A stretch of DNA of 64,000 bases from Sapria himalayana (GCA_029783825.1 JAREIK010012258.1:97707-161706), one strand, 5' to 3'. Numbered from the stretch's first letter, positions 11,400 through 23,100 are shown. Notes: generated from the sequence alone by a model not told the origin. Translations and numbers: made by a program.

Positions 11400-13067
11400 C
11401 AAATTCATGTTTGTTCATGTCTATAATTACTTTTTTTATATATCTATGAATATGTTTGTATGTACTCGAATATTTTGGGTAAAGTTTTAGCCTATTATAG
11501 GTATATAAAAGAATTGTCTTGTCCTCCTAATGTTGGGAATAGAACGTTAGCTTCTAAAGTTGTGAGATGAACAAAAAAAATCTGGTCCCATGCATACGCA
11601 GGTTTCTTTTTATGGAGTGCATATTATTTTTATGGATTGCATATTGATTTGTTCTATAGTTACGTTGACACTTACAACAAATTGACGGTCCATGCTTCGA
11701 ACCAAGAGAGGAACCATATGACAATAGAAGCTATAGGGTTGATGGACTAATATAATGAAGCTAAGTAATCAAAATGATTGATGCAAGCACACGGAGAGGA
11801 GAAGAAATGTTCTAAGAAAGCTGCACAAGAGCATGGAGCTGTGTGGGGTGGCGGGGCAGAGCCTAACTCATGGATTGTCTTCCAGGTTTTCCTCTAAGAG
11901 TTTTCAGACATATTTTCGTAAATTTAAATAATTTTTTTATTTCTTATTTATTTTGATAGTAAAGTTTTGTGTCATCTTTGTGAAGTATAAATGAGATAAT
12001 ACTAATTTCTTGTAGTTTGTGCCCTCTAAGGTTATGTGATTACATATATGTACATATAATACTATGGTATATATATACATATATACTATAGTATTTTATG
12101 TAAATATATACTTTAGTATATAAGTTCATATATACTATAGTATATATGTACATATATACTATAGTAATATATACTCAGTATATAATGTACATATATACTT
12201 AGTATATAATGTACATATATACTATAGTATATTTACTACAACATATACTATAGTATCAAAACATTATCAAAACATAACTTTTGATAAATATACATATATA
12301 TTGAGTATATATACTGTAGAATATACGGTAGCATATATACTACCAAATATACTATAGTATTTAAACTAAATTATAAATTGTAGTATGTACTACATATAAA
12401 CTATAGTATATATGTACATTTATCAAAAGTTTTGTTTTGATACTATAGTATTTATGTACATACTACAGTATATATACTGTAGTATGTATTGTAGTATATA
12501 CTATAGTATACTATAGGATATACGTACATATATATGTACGAAAAATTCTATAGTACATACGTACATATAATACTACAGTATTATATGTAAATATATACAT
12601 ACATATATATGTACATATAATACTTTAGTATTCTATGTAACTAGTAAAATGCTAGTATATATGTACATATACCCTGTAGTATTTAATAATTATCAAAATA
12701 GAACTTTTACTATTTATTTATTTTGATTTTATTGACTAGTTTAATTTTCATACAAATATGGTACAACAATGTTCACCATACGAAGCTTGTAGAAGTGAAG
12801 AAATTTTTCACTAGACATGACGTGCCACGACTAGGACAGCTTTGTCACAGCAGAAAGATGGTGATCAAAGGAGCTATGAGAGATTAAGTAATATCAATTT
12901 CATAGATAAATTATACTTTATAGACTCTTTTTAGATACATTGATGAAAAAGATATAATAAAATTTTGTTATGTTTTTGTTTTAACTATGTAAAATATTGT
13001 ATCAGAATGATTTATTAACTAATTTTAATTTTTGATAATTATAAATTATCGTATAAAGTTTTTGTTT
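11400..13067 (+). other. 3' non-coding region of element A, right copy
   Basis: This mirrors 3721-5410. The moderate-complexity block (about 11400-12050) includes the GC-rich stretch near 11835-11870. The ACTATAGT/GTACATATAT self-complementary array follows (about 12050-12700), then the segment homologous to element C's triplicated 3' region (12700-13067). No coding frame was recognised. Confidence 0.6.
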
Positions 13068-13271
13068 GTACATTTTATTCAAGTTAGTTAGGGGATTTTT
13101 CATAGCTAATATATTTTAGCTAGGGAATTTTTCCTGAGTTAATTTTTAGTGACGAGAACTTTAGCATGGGAAAGGTTCTGTCATTAATCGATTGTTATTC
13201 CACTTTAGTGACAAAAAAATCTCATTTAATTCGGGAATTTTCACTAGTTTTTTGGAATTTTTATTGTAGTG

Positions 13272-13408
13272 TCTATTTTTCATTCTTTCTATCTTTCAAT
13301 ATGTCTTTCTATTTATTTATCTATCTATATATTTATATGTATGCCTATCAACCTATGTGTCTATTTTTCTATCTATCTATCTAATTGTAGATATATATAT
13401 ATATATAT
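13272..13408. repeat. TCTA satellite and (AT)n run outside the right CACTA terminus
   Basis: This mirrors 3363-3516, with the (AT)n run shortened to about 18 bases. TCTATTTTTC tetramer-like sequence touches the TTGTAGTG terminus directly. Confidence 0.85.
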
Positions 13409-14249
13409 GATTCATTAGTATTATTCAATTTTTTGGATTTTTGTTAAACAGAAGGTCTAGACTCGATGAAAGATTTAGATTTTCGGATTAGAGAGAGAGA
13501 CTAGAGAGAGAGAGAAAGTAAACATAAAAAATTAAAATACCCATAAAACAGTGAGGTAGATCATGTGCATGGAGCACCACAGTCTAGTTCAAATTTCCAA
13601 ACCCCAGTTGAGAGTCCCGAAAAGCTGAGACGAATGACGAGATCCCGAGTCCCGAGAGAGAGAAGAGCAAGAGCTTTGAATGAATTTTGAGAGAGTGAGG
13701 ATAAAAGTTTATGAAAAACATAAATGTTATTGAGAGGTGGGGGGATTTTATAGATTAAAAGAATTTTTTTTAAAGTAATTTTTATGTTTTTTTTATTTTT
13801 TATTGAATTCTAGTGGGCAGAATCATGAGGGATGTCAGAATCTAACCCCTAGCCGTTGGAGGCAAAATATAATGGTTGATATTCAGATTTTAATTTTTAA
13901 CTGTTAGGGGGGGGGGGGGGGATTTGGGTCGGGCGGGACATAGGGTCGGGTCGGAGTGGAATCGTACCCGTGCCCACGCATTTTGTCTATCCGAAAGGCT
14001 CTACGCTAGCGATGGGGTGGGGTGCGGGACATGTCCTAAGCCGGAGGTTCGTGCCATGGGCTACCGAACTGTGCTAGGTCAGGGAGGGCACGAGGCCCAG
14101 TTGGCCTCGGCACGGTACGATTGGTCTCGTGGTTAGGCACGGCACGGGCCCGTGCACCGGAAATTCCAGTGCCGGACCGGCCCAGGCATGGTCTAATGAT
14201 TCCATGCCTCATGCCGGGCCTAGATGGCCCGGCCCGGTTGACACCTTTA
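13409..14249 (-). mobile_element. 5' end of a hAT-like (Ac-type) transposon, right copy
   Basis: This is the inverted twin of 2522-3362. It ends with GGCCCGGTTGACACCTTT against a short (TA)n run. Differences from the left copy include the G-run length near 13908-13921 and scattered substitutions in the GC-rich part. The 70-residue open frame at 13924-14136 lies in this GC-rich terminus and has no family resemblance. Confidence 0.55.
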
Positions 14250-15619
14250 TATATATATATATATATCTGTGTATTTAAGTATCTATATATCTATCTATCT
14301 ATATCTATCTATTTGACTATTTGTCTATCAACCTATCTATCTATCTGATTATTTATCTAGTTGTCTATATATCTATAAATTTCTCTATCTATATATCTAT
14401 CAATTTATCTTTCTATCTATCTATCGATATATCTATTTGTCTATTTATCTAAATATCTATCATATATTTATCTATTTATTTGTCTATCTATCTTTCTATT
14501 TATCTATCTATCTGTTTGTATGTCTGTCTATCAATCTATCTTTCTATCTATGTATTTATCTCTTTATCTATAAATCAATCAATCAATATATGTATCAATT
14601 TATATATCTATTTGTCTATTTGTATATTTGTATATCCGTCTATATATCTATCTATCTAGTTGTCTATCTATCTATATATCTATCTATCTTTCTTTCTAAC
14701 TAATTATCTATCTGTCTATCTATATATCTATCTATCTCTCTATCTATCTATTTATCTATCTATCTTTGTGTCTATCTGTCTATCTTATCTATCTATCTAA
14801 CTATCTATCTGTCTTTCTTTTTATATGTCTATTGATTTATATTTCTTTCTCTCTATCTGTGTAAATGCCTATTGGACCTTTTATCTAAATGTCTATAAGT
14901 CTATCTATTGTCTATTTGTGTATCTATCTATCTATATATCTATCTGTCGATCTATATATATGTCTATCTATCTAACTCTCTATCGAGTTATCTATTTATC
15001 TGTCTATCTGTATATCTATGTATTTATCTATTTTTATATCTGTCTATCTGTCTATCTGTCTTTCTATCTATCTGTCTATCTATATATCTGTCTATCTGTT
15101 GATATGTCTATCTATCTATATGCCTATTTGTCTATCTATCTATCCATCTGTCTGGCTATTTGTGTATTAGTCTATCTATTTATCTACTTATCTATTTATT
15201 TATTTATGTATCCATCTATCTATTTTTCTACTTATCTATTTATTTATTTATGTATCCATCTATCTATTTTTCTATTTATCTATCTATCTATTTTTCTATA
15301 TATATATATATCTATCTATCTATCTATCAATTAATAAATCTATCTATTTTATTATATTATTTATCAATCTTTCTATCTAATTATATATCTATCTGTCTGT
15401 TAATTTGTGTATCTATCTATTTTTTGTATTTTGATCTATCTATCTATATATCTATATCTATCTATCTCTTATCTATCTATTAATCTCTCCATCTATCTAA
15501 TTATCTATCTATATCTCTATCTAAGTATCTATCTATATATCTATCTATTTGTCTATCAATCTATCTATCTATATATTTGTCTATCTATCTATATATCTAT
15601 CAATCTATTTATCTATGTA

Positions 15620-15662
<43 letters not shown>

Positions 15663-16784
15663 ATCTATCTATCTATTAATCTATTTATTTATAAATTTAT
15701 CTATCTAGCTAGCTATCAATCTATCAATCTATCTTTCTCTCTACATATCTATCTATCTAACTATCTAACAAACTATGTCTCTATCTATTTACCTTTTTAT
15801 CAATCAATCAATCTGTCTAACTATCTATCTATCTATATGTCTATCTATCTAGTTGTTTATCTTTCTATTTATCTATCTTTCTATCTATCTATCTTTCTTT
15901 CTTTTTATCTATTTATATATCTATCAAATTATCTACCTATCTATCTATCTAATTATATATCGATCTACTTGTTTATCTATCTATCTGTTTATATGTCTTT
16001 CTATCTGTTGATCTATCTATCTATCTTTTTCTACATCGATCTATCGATCTATTTATCTATATATATATATCTATCTATCTATTTATCTATTCATCTATCT
16101 ATCCATATATCCATCTATCCATCTAACCATCTATCCATCTATCTATATATTCTTCTATCCATCTAACCATCTATCCATATATCCTTTTAACTAACTAACT
16201 ATCTATCTATCAATCCATATCCATCTATCTATCCATTTATCCATATATGCATCTATCCATCTATCCAGCTATCCATCTATCGATCTATCGATCTATCCAT
16301 CTATACATTTTTCCATCTATCCATCTATCCTTCTTTCAAACTATCCATCTATCCATCCATCAATCCATCTAAGCATCTTTCTATTTATCCATCAATCCAT
16401 CAATCCATCTTTCTATTTATCTATCGAACCATCTATCAATCTATGCATCTATCAAGTTATCCATCTTTCTATCTATCCATCTTTCTATCTATCCAACTAA
16501 CCATCTAACCATCTATCCATCTATGCATCTTTTCTTCTATCCTTCTATCCATCTATATATCTATCTATGTACCTATTTATCTATTTATTTCTCTATCAAT
16601 TTGTTTATCATTCTTTTTGTCATTCTATCAAAGTGACTATCTATGAATCTGTTTATCTATCTGTCTATCTATCTTTCATTCTATATGTCTATTTGTCTAC
16701 CTGTAAATTATCTATCTATCTATCTATCTATATTTCTGTCTATCTATCTATATTTGTCTCTATATATCAATATGTGTATTTATC
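14250..16784. repeat. Degenerate TCTA satellite, right palindrome arm and beyond
   Basis: TCTA tetramers with variants run up to the left end of element B at 16785. Bases 16082-16560 are rich in CATC (ATCCATCT octamers). Sequence around 16540-16700, with the words ATGTACCTATTTAT and CTATCAATTTG, recurs in order near 37800-37950 in the next TCTA array, which shows the arrays share ancestry. Confidence 0.93.
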
Positions 16785-16799
16785 CAATACTAAAATTCA

Positions 16800-17260
16800 C
16801 CGAATTGCTGAGAAATTATTTGGTCGGTAATTATGTGTTTTTTGGTAGGTAACCCAAATACCAACCATTTACCGACCCTCTACCGACAAATAATTATTGA
16901 CTATTTTCCGATAATTTTTTGACTAAAATAATTAGGTCAGTATATGGTCCCCAAATGGTCTGTAATTACCGACCATTTATAGACCATTCAATGATAAATA
17001 ATTATCAACTAAATTCCAATCATTTTCCGACCGAAAGCACTCGGTCAGTAAATGGTCTCAAAATGGTCGAAAATTACCGAAATAATTGCGACCAAAAACT
17101 GACTAAAATCTTTTAAAATCATTGGTCGATAATTGATCACCAAAAGTATTACCGACAATTTGGTGATATTTTACCGACTATTGATACTAAAAAATTTTGG
17201 TAGGTTTGGTCGCAATTCGATCGGCAATTACCGACCAAAATTTTATTTTTTTGTAGTTTT
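16800..17260. repeat. Subterminal GGTCGGTAA / TTACCGACC repeats, left end of element B
   Basis: The motif GGTCGGTAA and its complement TTACCGACC, with one- or two-base variants, occur about every 20-40 bases in both orientations. Such arrays are the binding sites of the TNPA-type protein in En/Spm elements. The motif differs completely from the TAGCTA words at the ends of A, C, D and E. Confidence 0.82.
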
Positions 17261-17499
17261 GTGGTAGTTTATACAGAAACTAGAACATAAAACACAAAAA
17301 AAAATAAAATCCAAAAAACATCCAGTTTGATGCAGTTGCTGTAGAAATATATACAGATAAAACAACAAAAAAAATCCAATTAACTCCAAGGAACTACTAT
17401 ATATACTTCATATATAAATTAAATACATCAAGAGAAAAATAAAAAAATGAAATCCAAAATCAAAGTTTAAGGTATTGAAAAAAAATGTGTGTAATGCAC

Positions 17500-18895
17500 T
17501 CAATCATCCAATATAGTTTCAAAATAATTATGCTGTGACATTTCTAGTCCACACGGTGAGATGTCGGGTACTGAGATAGAGATATCTACTGCTGCTAGTT
17601 CTGATGTAGTTACTGTAGGTCTTGCTATAGGTGATAGCATAGATGTTGTAGCTGAAGCATTATGTCGGACAATCCGAGGTAGATCATTAGGGTTGAACTA
17701 GAGTCCTCCTTGAAACTTCTTTGTAAGGCAGTCAAAAAGCATATGCAACTCATCTCTATCATCCTCATAGTCGATCATGCATCACTCGGTATCGTCCAAC
17801 TGATATTGTATCGTATGTCGCATCATGTCCTGAAATTCCTCAATTGTCGAGAACAAATTTGAAACTGGTCTTGAAAATTCAGCTTCATAATTTGGTCATC
17901 TATGAGAGTAGAATGATGATGTTGAAAAACCGACACCATTGATGGGCATCTTTTCCATGCCATCAACAACCGCATACCAAATATGATCGTATCAACTAGT
18001 GGAGCTGATGAATGAGAACTACCTGTTGCACCATCACATTAACCTAAAGTAGACTAAAAATACACTTGAGTCACGGTAGCTAATATTTCCTCATATCTAG
18101 CCAATTAAAAATGTACAAAAAGTTTTTTAATTTATATTCAAACAAAAAAAAGTTAATTTTTTAATGAAACATACATTTTCTGCATGAGATCTCTGATCAA
18201 TGAAAGTCTGATCAATGAAAGTCTGATGATCATGAGCCTTTGTGTGCGTGTATCTGAATAAGCAAGGAACATTGAGCTTCTTACCCTCTTTGCACGTATA
18301 TAATTACACACAATACATACGTTAATTCTATAGAAAAAAAATTTCTTTATGAGAAATGAAAATTAGGCATAATTGAAAATATTTCACAAAGTAATAAACA
18401 TAAAAAGTATAAATAGAAATAATACCAATGCTCGTTCGTGCTCACGCATAGAGCAAGATCCACAAGTGTGTGTAAAAATGCCACTACCCTCTCTAGCCCA
18501 TTAAACTATGATTGCCCCTCTATTTATCACACCTCTTCCTATAATCCTGATCTTCTCATCTACTCTATCACTCCTTGAAAATATGATCTAGGACACTCGA
18601 ATCTTTTTCTTTCTTTTTCAACCATTTATCTTTGATCTCGTACATGGTGTCTTTATACCAATTGACAGCATGTTTTCTATAACACATTTTTGACTGCCTC
18701 CTTTCATTTTGTCCACCTGTAAACTTTTTGCAATTATAAATAAATAATTTTTTAATCAGTCAACAAAAGAATAAATAAAAGATGTAAAAATTTTTAGGTG
18801 GTAATATTTACCTTAAATTCTCCCCACATCATCATTTGGTCCTTATCTGTGAGTGACTTCCAAATATATCCATTAGGTTTATATTAAATATGTAT
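17500..18895 (-). pseudogene. Transposase_24-type (Ptta/En/Spm) gene of element B, decayed
   Basis: Read on the minus strand: YKPNGYIWKSLTDKDQMMMW and GEFK, then an intron (GT after GAATTTAAG, acceptor TTTACAG before GTGGAC). Next come RRQSKMCYRKHAVNWYKDTM and YEIKDKWLKKKEKDSSVLD. The Transposase_24 core follows with GIFTHTCGSCSMREHERAL, LFRYTHTKAHDHQTFIDQ and QRSHAEN. Later pieces give WYAVVDGMEKMPINGVG and NYEAEFSRPVSNLFSTIEEF. A Ser/Thr-rich tail ends MSQHNYFETILDD with TGA at 17500-17502. Several stops and frameshifts interrupt it. A 15-base in-frame tandem duplication near 18190-18220 repeats the residues TFIDQ. Function in binding the element's ends is inferred from the family. Confidence 0.7.
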
Positions 18896-20560
18896 ATGTA
18901 TTGATATAGTAAAATACTTTTTTATATACTACTATATACAAATATATATTAAATATAAGCTATACATTTAATATTTTAAAATAATAATGTATAAAACTTT
19001 TAAACTATGCATATCGCAAGATACAATTATTTATAGTTATATATTATTTTACATATAATATATATAGTTATAAATAGTTATATATAATTAAACATATAGT
19101 TATATATAGGTACATTCATTCAAGTAGTTATAAGTAGTTTATACATAAATATAAACAACATTATAAAAAAAATATTTTGCTTTAATTATATTAATATATA
19201 TGTCTATATATAGTTTCAAATATAGTTATATATAATTATATAGACATTTATTTAGATATAAAAATATTTATATATAGTTATACACATATAGTTTAAAATA
19301 ATATTGTGTGTTGTTATACATGTAATTATAAATTTAGTTACATGTGGTTATACAGATAGTTACAAAAATAGTTAAACATATAATTATACATGTAGGTTTA
19401 TATATGTGTTCATTTAATTTTATATATTTAAAAATATAGTAATGAATAGGTATAGACATAGTAAAATACTTTTTTATATACGACTATATACAAATATATA
19501 ATAAATATAAGCTGTAAATTTATTATTTAAATATAATTATGCATATAACTTTTAAAATTATAGATATTGTAAGATACAATTATTTATAGCGATATATTAT
19601 TTTACATATAATATATATAGTTATAAAAAGTTATATATAATTAAACATATATTTATATATAGTTATATTCATACAAGTAGTTATAAGTAGTCATACATAA
19701 ATATCAACAACATTATAAAAAAATATTTTGCTTTAATTATATTAATACATATATGTATATATAGTTACAAATATAGTTATATATAATTATATAGACATTT
19801 ATTTAGTTACACATATATTTATATATAGTTATACACATATAGTTTAACAAAATGTTGTTTGGTGTTATACATGTAATTATAAATATAGTTAAATGTTGTT
19901 ATAGATATAGTTACACATATAGTTAAGCATATATTTATACATGTAGGTTTATATATTTGTTCATTTAATTTTATATATTTATACATATAGATATGTATAG
20001 GTATAGATATTGTAAAATACTTTTTCATATACTAATATATACAAATATATATTAAATATAAGTTGTGAAATATATATTTAAATATTAATATGTATAAAGC
20101 TTTTATAGTTATACATATAGTAAGATACAATTATTTATAGTTATATATTATATTCATATAATATATATAATTATAAATAGTTATATATAATTAAAGAAAT
20201 AGTTATATATAGATATATTTATATAAGTTGTGATAAGTAGTTATACATAAATATTTACAACGTTATAACCAAATATTTTAATTTAATTATATGAATACAT
20301 ATATGTATATATAGTTACAAATATAGTTATATTTAATTATATAAAGTGTTACATATTTATACAAATATTTATATATAGTTATACACATATAGTTATAAAT
20401 ATGTATGTAGTTAAATATATAATTATAATTAACATTTATATAGGTATACATTTAGTAAAATATAATAATATATAGATATATATTAGTATGCATATAATAT
20501 ATATTTTTTAGAAATATAATTATATAGAATTATACATATAGTTATACATTATTATATTTT
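18880..20560. repeat. AT-rich ~550-bp tandem repeat in element B, about three units
   Basis: The word AAATATATATTAAATATAAG recurs near 18940, 19491 and 20043, a period of about 552 bases. Within each unit TATAGTTATA, ACATATAGTTA and TACATGTAATTATAAAT repeat at short intervals. Each unit also has a conserved landmark with ACATGTGGTTATACA. The same unit type appears in elements C and D. The open frame at 19819-20028 lies in this repeat and is not a gene. Confidence 0.85.
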
Positions 20561-21250
20561 TACAAATTAGTTATACAAAGTTATAAATATAGTTATAAAA
20601 ATAGTTTACTTTATTATAAATAAAGTTATAAATACCTTTATATAAAATGACATATGATTATATAATTAAACACGTGTATTATATAATATTTGTGAATAAA
20701 ATATTGTTATAAATGTTACTTAAATATTATTATATTTATATGTAACACTTTTATAAATAATATATAGTATATATATCACATTTTTATAAATATTATAAAT
20801 ATTTTATATTTATATCAAAAAAATATGTAATATAAATATTTACAAAATTGTTTAATCATTTAATATTATATAATTGTTATATAAAAAATTATATAAATGG
20901 ATAGGTCAATGTAAATTTTGTATAGATATTTATAAACATTAATACATATGTATAAATATTTATATATAACATTATATGTTTATATAAACATATCAATGTG
21001 TATTTATAATGTAATACATTTATATTTAAAGTATAGATATTCATACATAATATCATACGATTATATAAATGGATAAAAGTTTATATATATAGTGATAGAC
21101 ATTTAAGATTAACATTAAATAAATGTTTGTTTTAACATAGATCATTATATATATTAAAGTATTGACATTTATACAAAATGTCATATGATTATATAAATAT
21201 AAACTATTACCATTAAGATTATTTGGATGCAAACATCATGTAATTGAAAT
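20561..21250. other. AT-rich non-coding stretch of element B
   Basis: Short A/T words such as TTATATAAAT and ATAAATATT dominate. No period, gene or motif was recognised beyond the general resemblance to the neighbouring tandem repeat. Confidence 0.6.
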
Positions 21251-21650
21251 CAAAATCACTAAAACCCTAAAAATATAAATAGTAGATGAACAAATTTTAA
21301 AAAAATGAAAAATTATATCTTAATTAATTGTGTCGAATCAAAATCATATCAGGTTAAATGAAATTGAAGCAAAAATTAAGAAATTAGGAGGAGAAAAAAA
21401 ACCTAATACCGAATATACTGAAAAAATGAAATGTCAATTGTCTATATATAATTCAGAGAAACATAGATGTGTATAAACAATTTGAAGGAGAAGAACAAAG
21501 AAAAACATACCTGGATTCAGAAGAAAGGTCAAATTTTTTCAATTTCATGCTTACAGTCGGCTCTTATTGGAAAAAACTACGGAGTTTTGATGATTTAGGT
21601 TTTAATGACTTAGCAAATGATTTTCAAATCAAAAATTAAAAAAATGAATT
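21251..21650 (-). promoter_or_regulatory. Putative 5' leader exon region of the element B gene
   Basis: On the minus strand the sequence TTCTGAATCCAG is followed by GTATGTTTTTC near 21511, a good plant splice donor placed upstream of the decayed gene and next to the right subterminal repeats. This is where CACTA leader exons usually lie. No start codon or domain was identified, so the assignment is positional. Confidence 0.35.
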
Positions 21651-21654
21651 ACCA

Positions 21655-22500
21655 TCCAAAATTATGGTCGGTAAACGGCCGATCAGAAAAAATCTATAAG
21701 TATTTGAAAGTCCACTTTACCGACCAATTTTAATGGTAATATGTTTTTGGTTGTTAAATCGTCGATAATTTGTCGCCAATATCTATTCGCTATTTCCATT
21801 CTAATTTATTGACCAATTTCCAACCAAAAACATTTGGTTGGTATGTATGGTTGGTATTTGGTCGTGAAAAGGTCAGTAATTAATGAACTATATATTCGGT
21901 CTGTAATTTGGTCGATAATTACCACCATATAAATATATTGGATAACCACGATACCGACCATTTTTAATGGTTATATATTTTTGGTCGTTAAATGGTTCGT
22001 AATCTTTTGGGAATATTTTTTGCTAATTCCCTCCTAATTTACATACCATATTTTCGACCAATTATATTTGGTCGGTAATAAATGGTCAGTAGTTGGTCGA
22101 AAATTTGGTCGAAATATTTTTATAACCATATTTTTACTTTGGATCTCTAAATAGGTCGTGAATTGATCAGTAATTACTGACTAATATATATGGTCGATAA
22201 TTGATTTGTAATTGGTCTGTAAGTATTAAATTATAAATAATTTAAAAAAATACTATACCAACCAATTATAATGAAATGTTGTTAAATAGTCAGTAATATA
22301 TTTAATAACCGCTCTACAAACTGATTCCTGAACAAAAATATTTAGTTGGTAATTATGGTTGGTCCTTGGTCGGAAATTGGGTCGGAAAATTTATTTTTTT
22401 TCGATACCATTTTTTGGTCACTAACTGGTCATGTTTTGGACAGCAATTACTAACCAAATTTTTTGGTCGGTATATTTGTCGGTATTATCTTAATTTTTAG
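21655..22500. repeat. Subterminal GGTCGGTAA / TTACCGACC repeats, right end of element B
   Basis: TGGTCGGTAAT and related words recur in both orientations up to the terminus. Many copies have decayed to TGGTCAGTAAT or TGGTCGATAAT. Confidence 0.82.
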
Positions 22501-22505
22501 TAGTG

Positions 22506-22627
22506 ATCTATTTGTTTTTCATTCTATCATTCTATCTATATATCAATATTTCTATTTTTCTATCTATCTACTTGTCTATCTATTTATTAGTTTATCAGTC
22601 TATTTGTCTATCTATCTATCTACCTAT
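22506..22627. repeat. Short TCTA island between elements B and C
   Basis: About 120 bases of TCTA tetramers separate the right end of B from the left end of C. Both elements therefore inserted into the same satellite within roughly 120 bases of each other. Confidence 0.93.
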
Positions 22628-22642
22628 CAATACAAGAAAAAT

Positions 22643-22678
22643 CCCATATAGCTAAGGACAATTACTTAGCTAAATGGG
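22643..22678. repeat. Terminal hairpin of element C
   Basis: CCCATATAGCTAAG (22643-22656) pairs with CTTAGCTAAATGGG (22665-22678) with one mismatch and an 8-base loop, starting 15 bases from the element end. Element E has a comparable hairpin at the same distance. Confidence 0.8.
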
Positions 22679-22679
22679 C

Positions 22680-23100
22680 ATTTTCTATTTTTAGTAGTGG
22701 TCGGAAAATTTTTAGTAGCAACGGATTACCGATTGATAGGCTTTCTTTCTAAAGTGCTTCTTGCTAAAATTTAGCGACGCAGAGTGTCCCTAACTAAAAA
22801 GTTAGCGAAGAAAAAATCTCTTGCGAAAAAAAGACAAATTCTCTTGTTAAATTAGCAAGATAAATGATATTTTCCGTCCCTAAACAAAAATAATGAGAAA
22901 TGATTCCCTAGTTAAAATGCTGGTTTATAAATTTTAGCGAAGGATATAGTCCCTAGCCAAATTAATTTACCGACAAAAAATTCATTGCTAATTTTAATAT
23001 TTTCCTAGCTAAATAAGCTAGGAAAATTTTTCTTGATATATGTGCAAGAGATTTTTCCCTTGCTAATTTAGCAAGGTATTTTTCCCTAGATATTTTAATT
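22680..23100. repeat. Subterminal repeats, left end of element C
   Basis: Words such as CCCTAGCTAAA, TTAGCTAGG, TTAGCGA and TCCCTTGCTAA recur in both orientations. The same words occur at the ends of A, D and E. They are likely TNPA-type binding sites. Confidence 0.75.

Larger units (their letters stand above)
3517..13271. mobile_element. CACTA element A, palindromic, two 3' halves head to head
   Basis: The element starts CACTACAATAAAAATTCC and ends with the exact reverse complement, finishing TTGTAGTG at 13271. The flanking trinucleotides are AGA and TCT. They are complementary rather than direct, as expected because the flanks belong to the palindrome. Each half carries the end next to the Transposase_24 gene, the 3' region, the Transposase_24 C-terminal remnant and the DUF4218-DUF4216 part of TNP2. 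The TNP2 catalytic region, transposase-associated domain and opposite terminus are absent. It therefore looks like an inverted duplication of half an element, not an ordinary CACTA copy. Confidence 0.85.
8431..16699 (-). repeat. Right arm of the giant palindrome
   Basis: This is the reverse complement of 1-8360. It contains, in order, the TNP2 C-terminal remnant, the Transposase_24 remnant, the 3' region, the CACTA terminus at 13271, TCTA satellite, the inverted hAT 5' end and more TCTA satellite. It is about 91 bases shorter than the left arm over the same content, mainly because the (TA)n runs beside the hAT end are shorter. Confidence 0.96.
16785..22505 (-). mobile_element. CACTA element B (second family), 5.7 kb, with ATC target duplication
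   Basis: The left end reads CAATACTAAAATTCACCG. The right end, reverse complemented, reads CACTACTAAAAATTAAG. ATC flanks both sides (16782-16784 and 22506-22508), a 3-bp target duplication as expected for CACTA elements. Both subterminal regions are packed with GGTCGGTAA and TTACCGACC words. Inside are a decayed Transposase_24-type gene on the minus strand and a long AT-rich tandem repeat. No TNP2 gene was found, so this copy is non-autonomous. Confidence 0.88.

Noticed and set aside
3517..13271. Foldback (FB) element or MITE
   Set aside because: The inverted repeat extends thousands of bases beyond the CACTA termini into satellite and a hAT fragment, and each arm carries recognisable CACTA genes. 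It is a duplicated segment rather than a foldback-class transposon.
18880..20560. Origin or centromeric satellite
   Set aside because: The ~550-bp AT-rich repeats lie inside CACTA element boundaries in three places, so an element-internal tandem repeat explains them better from this window alone.
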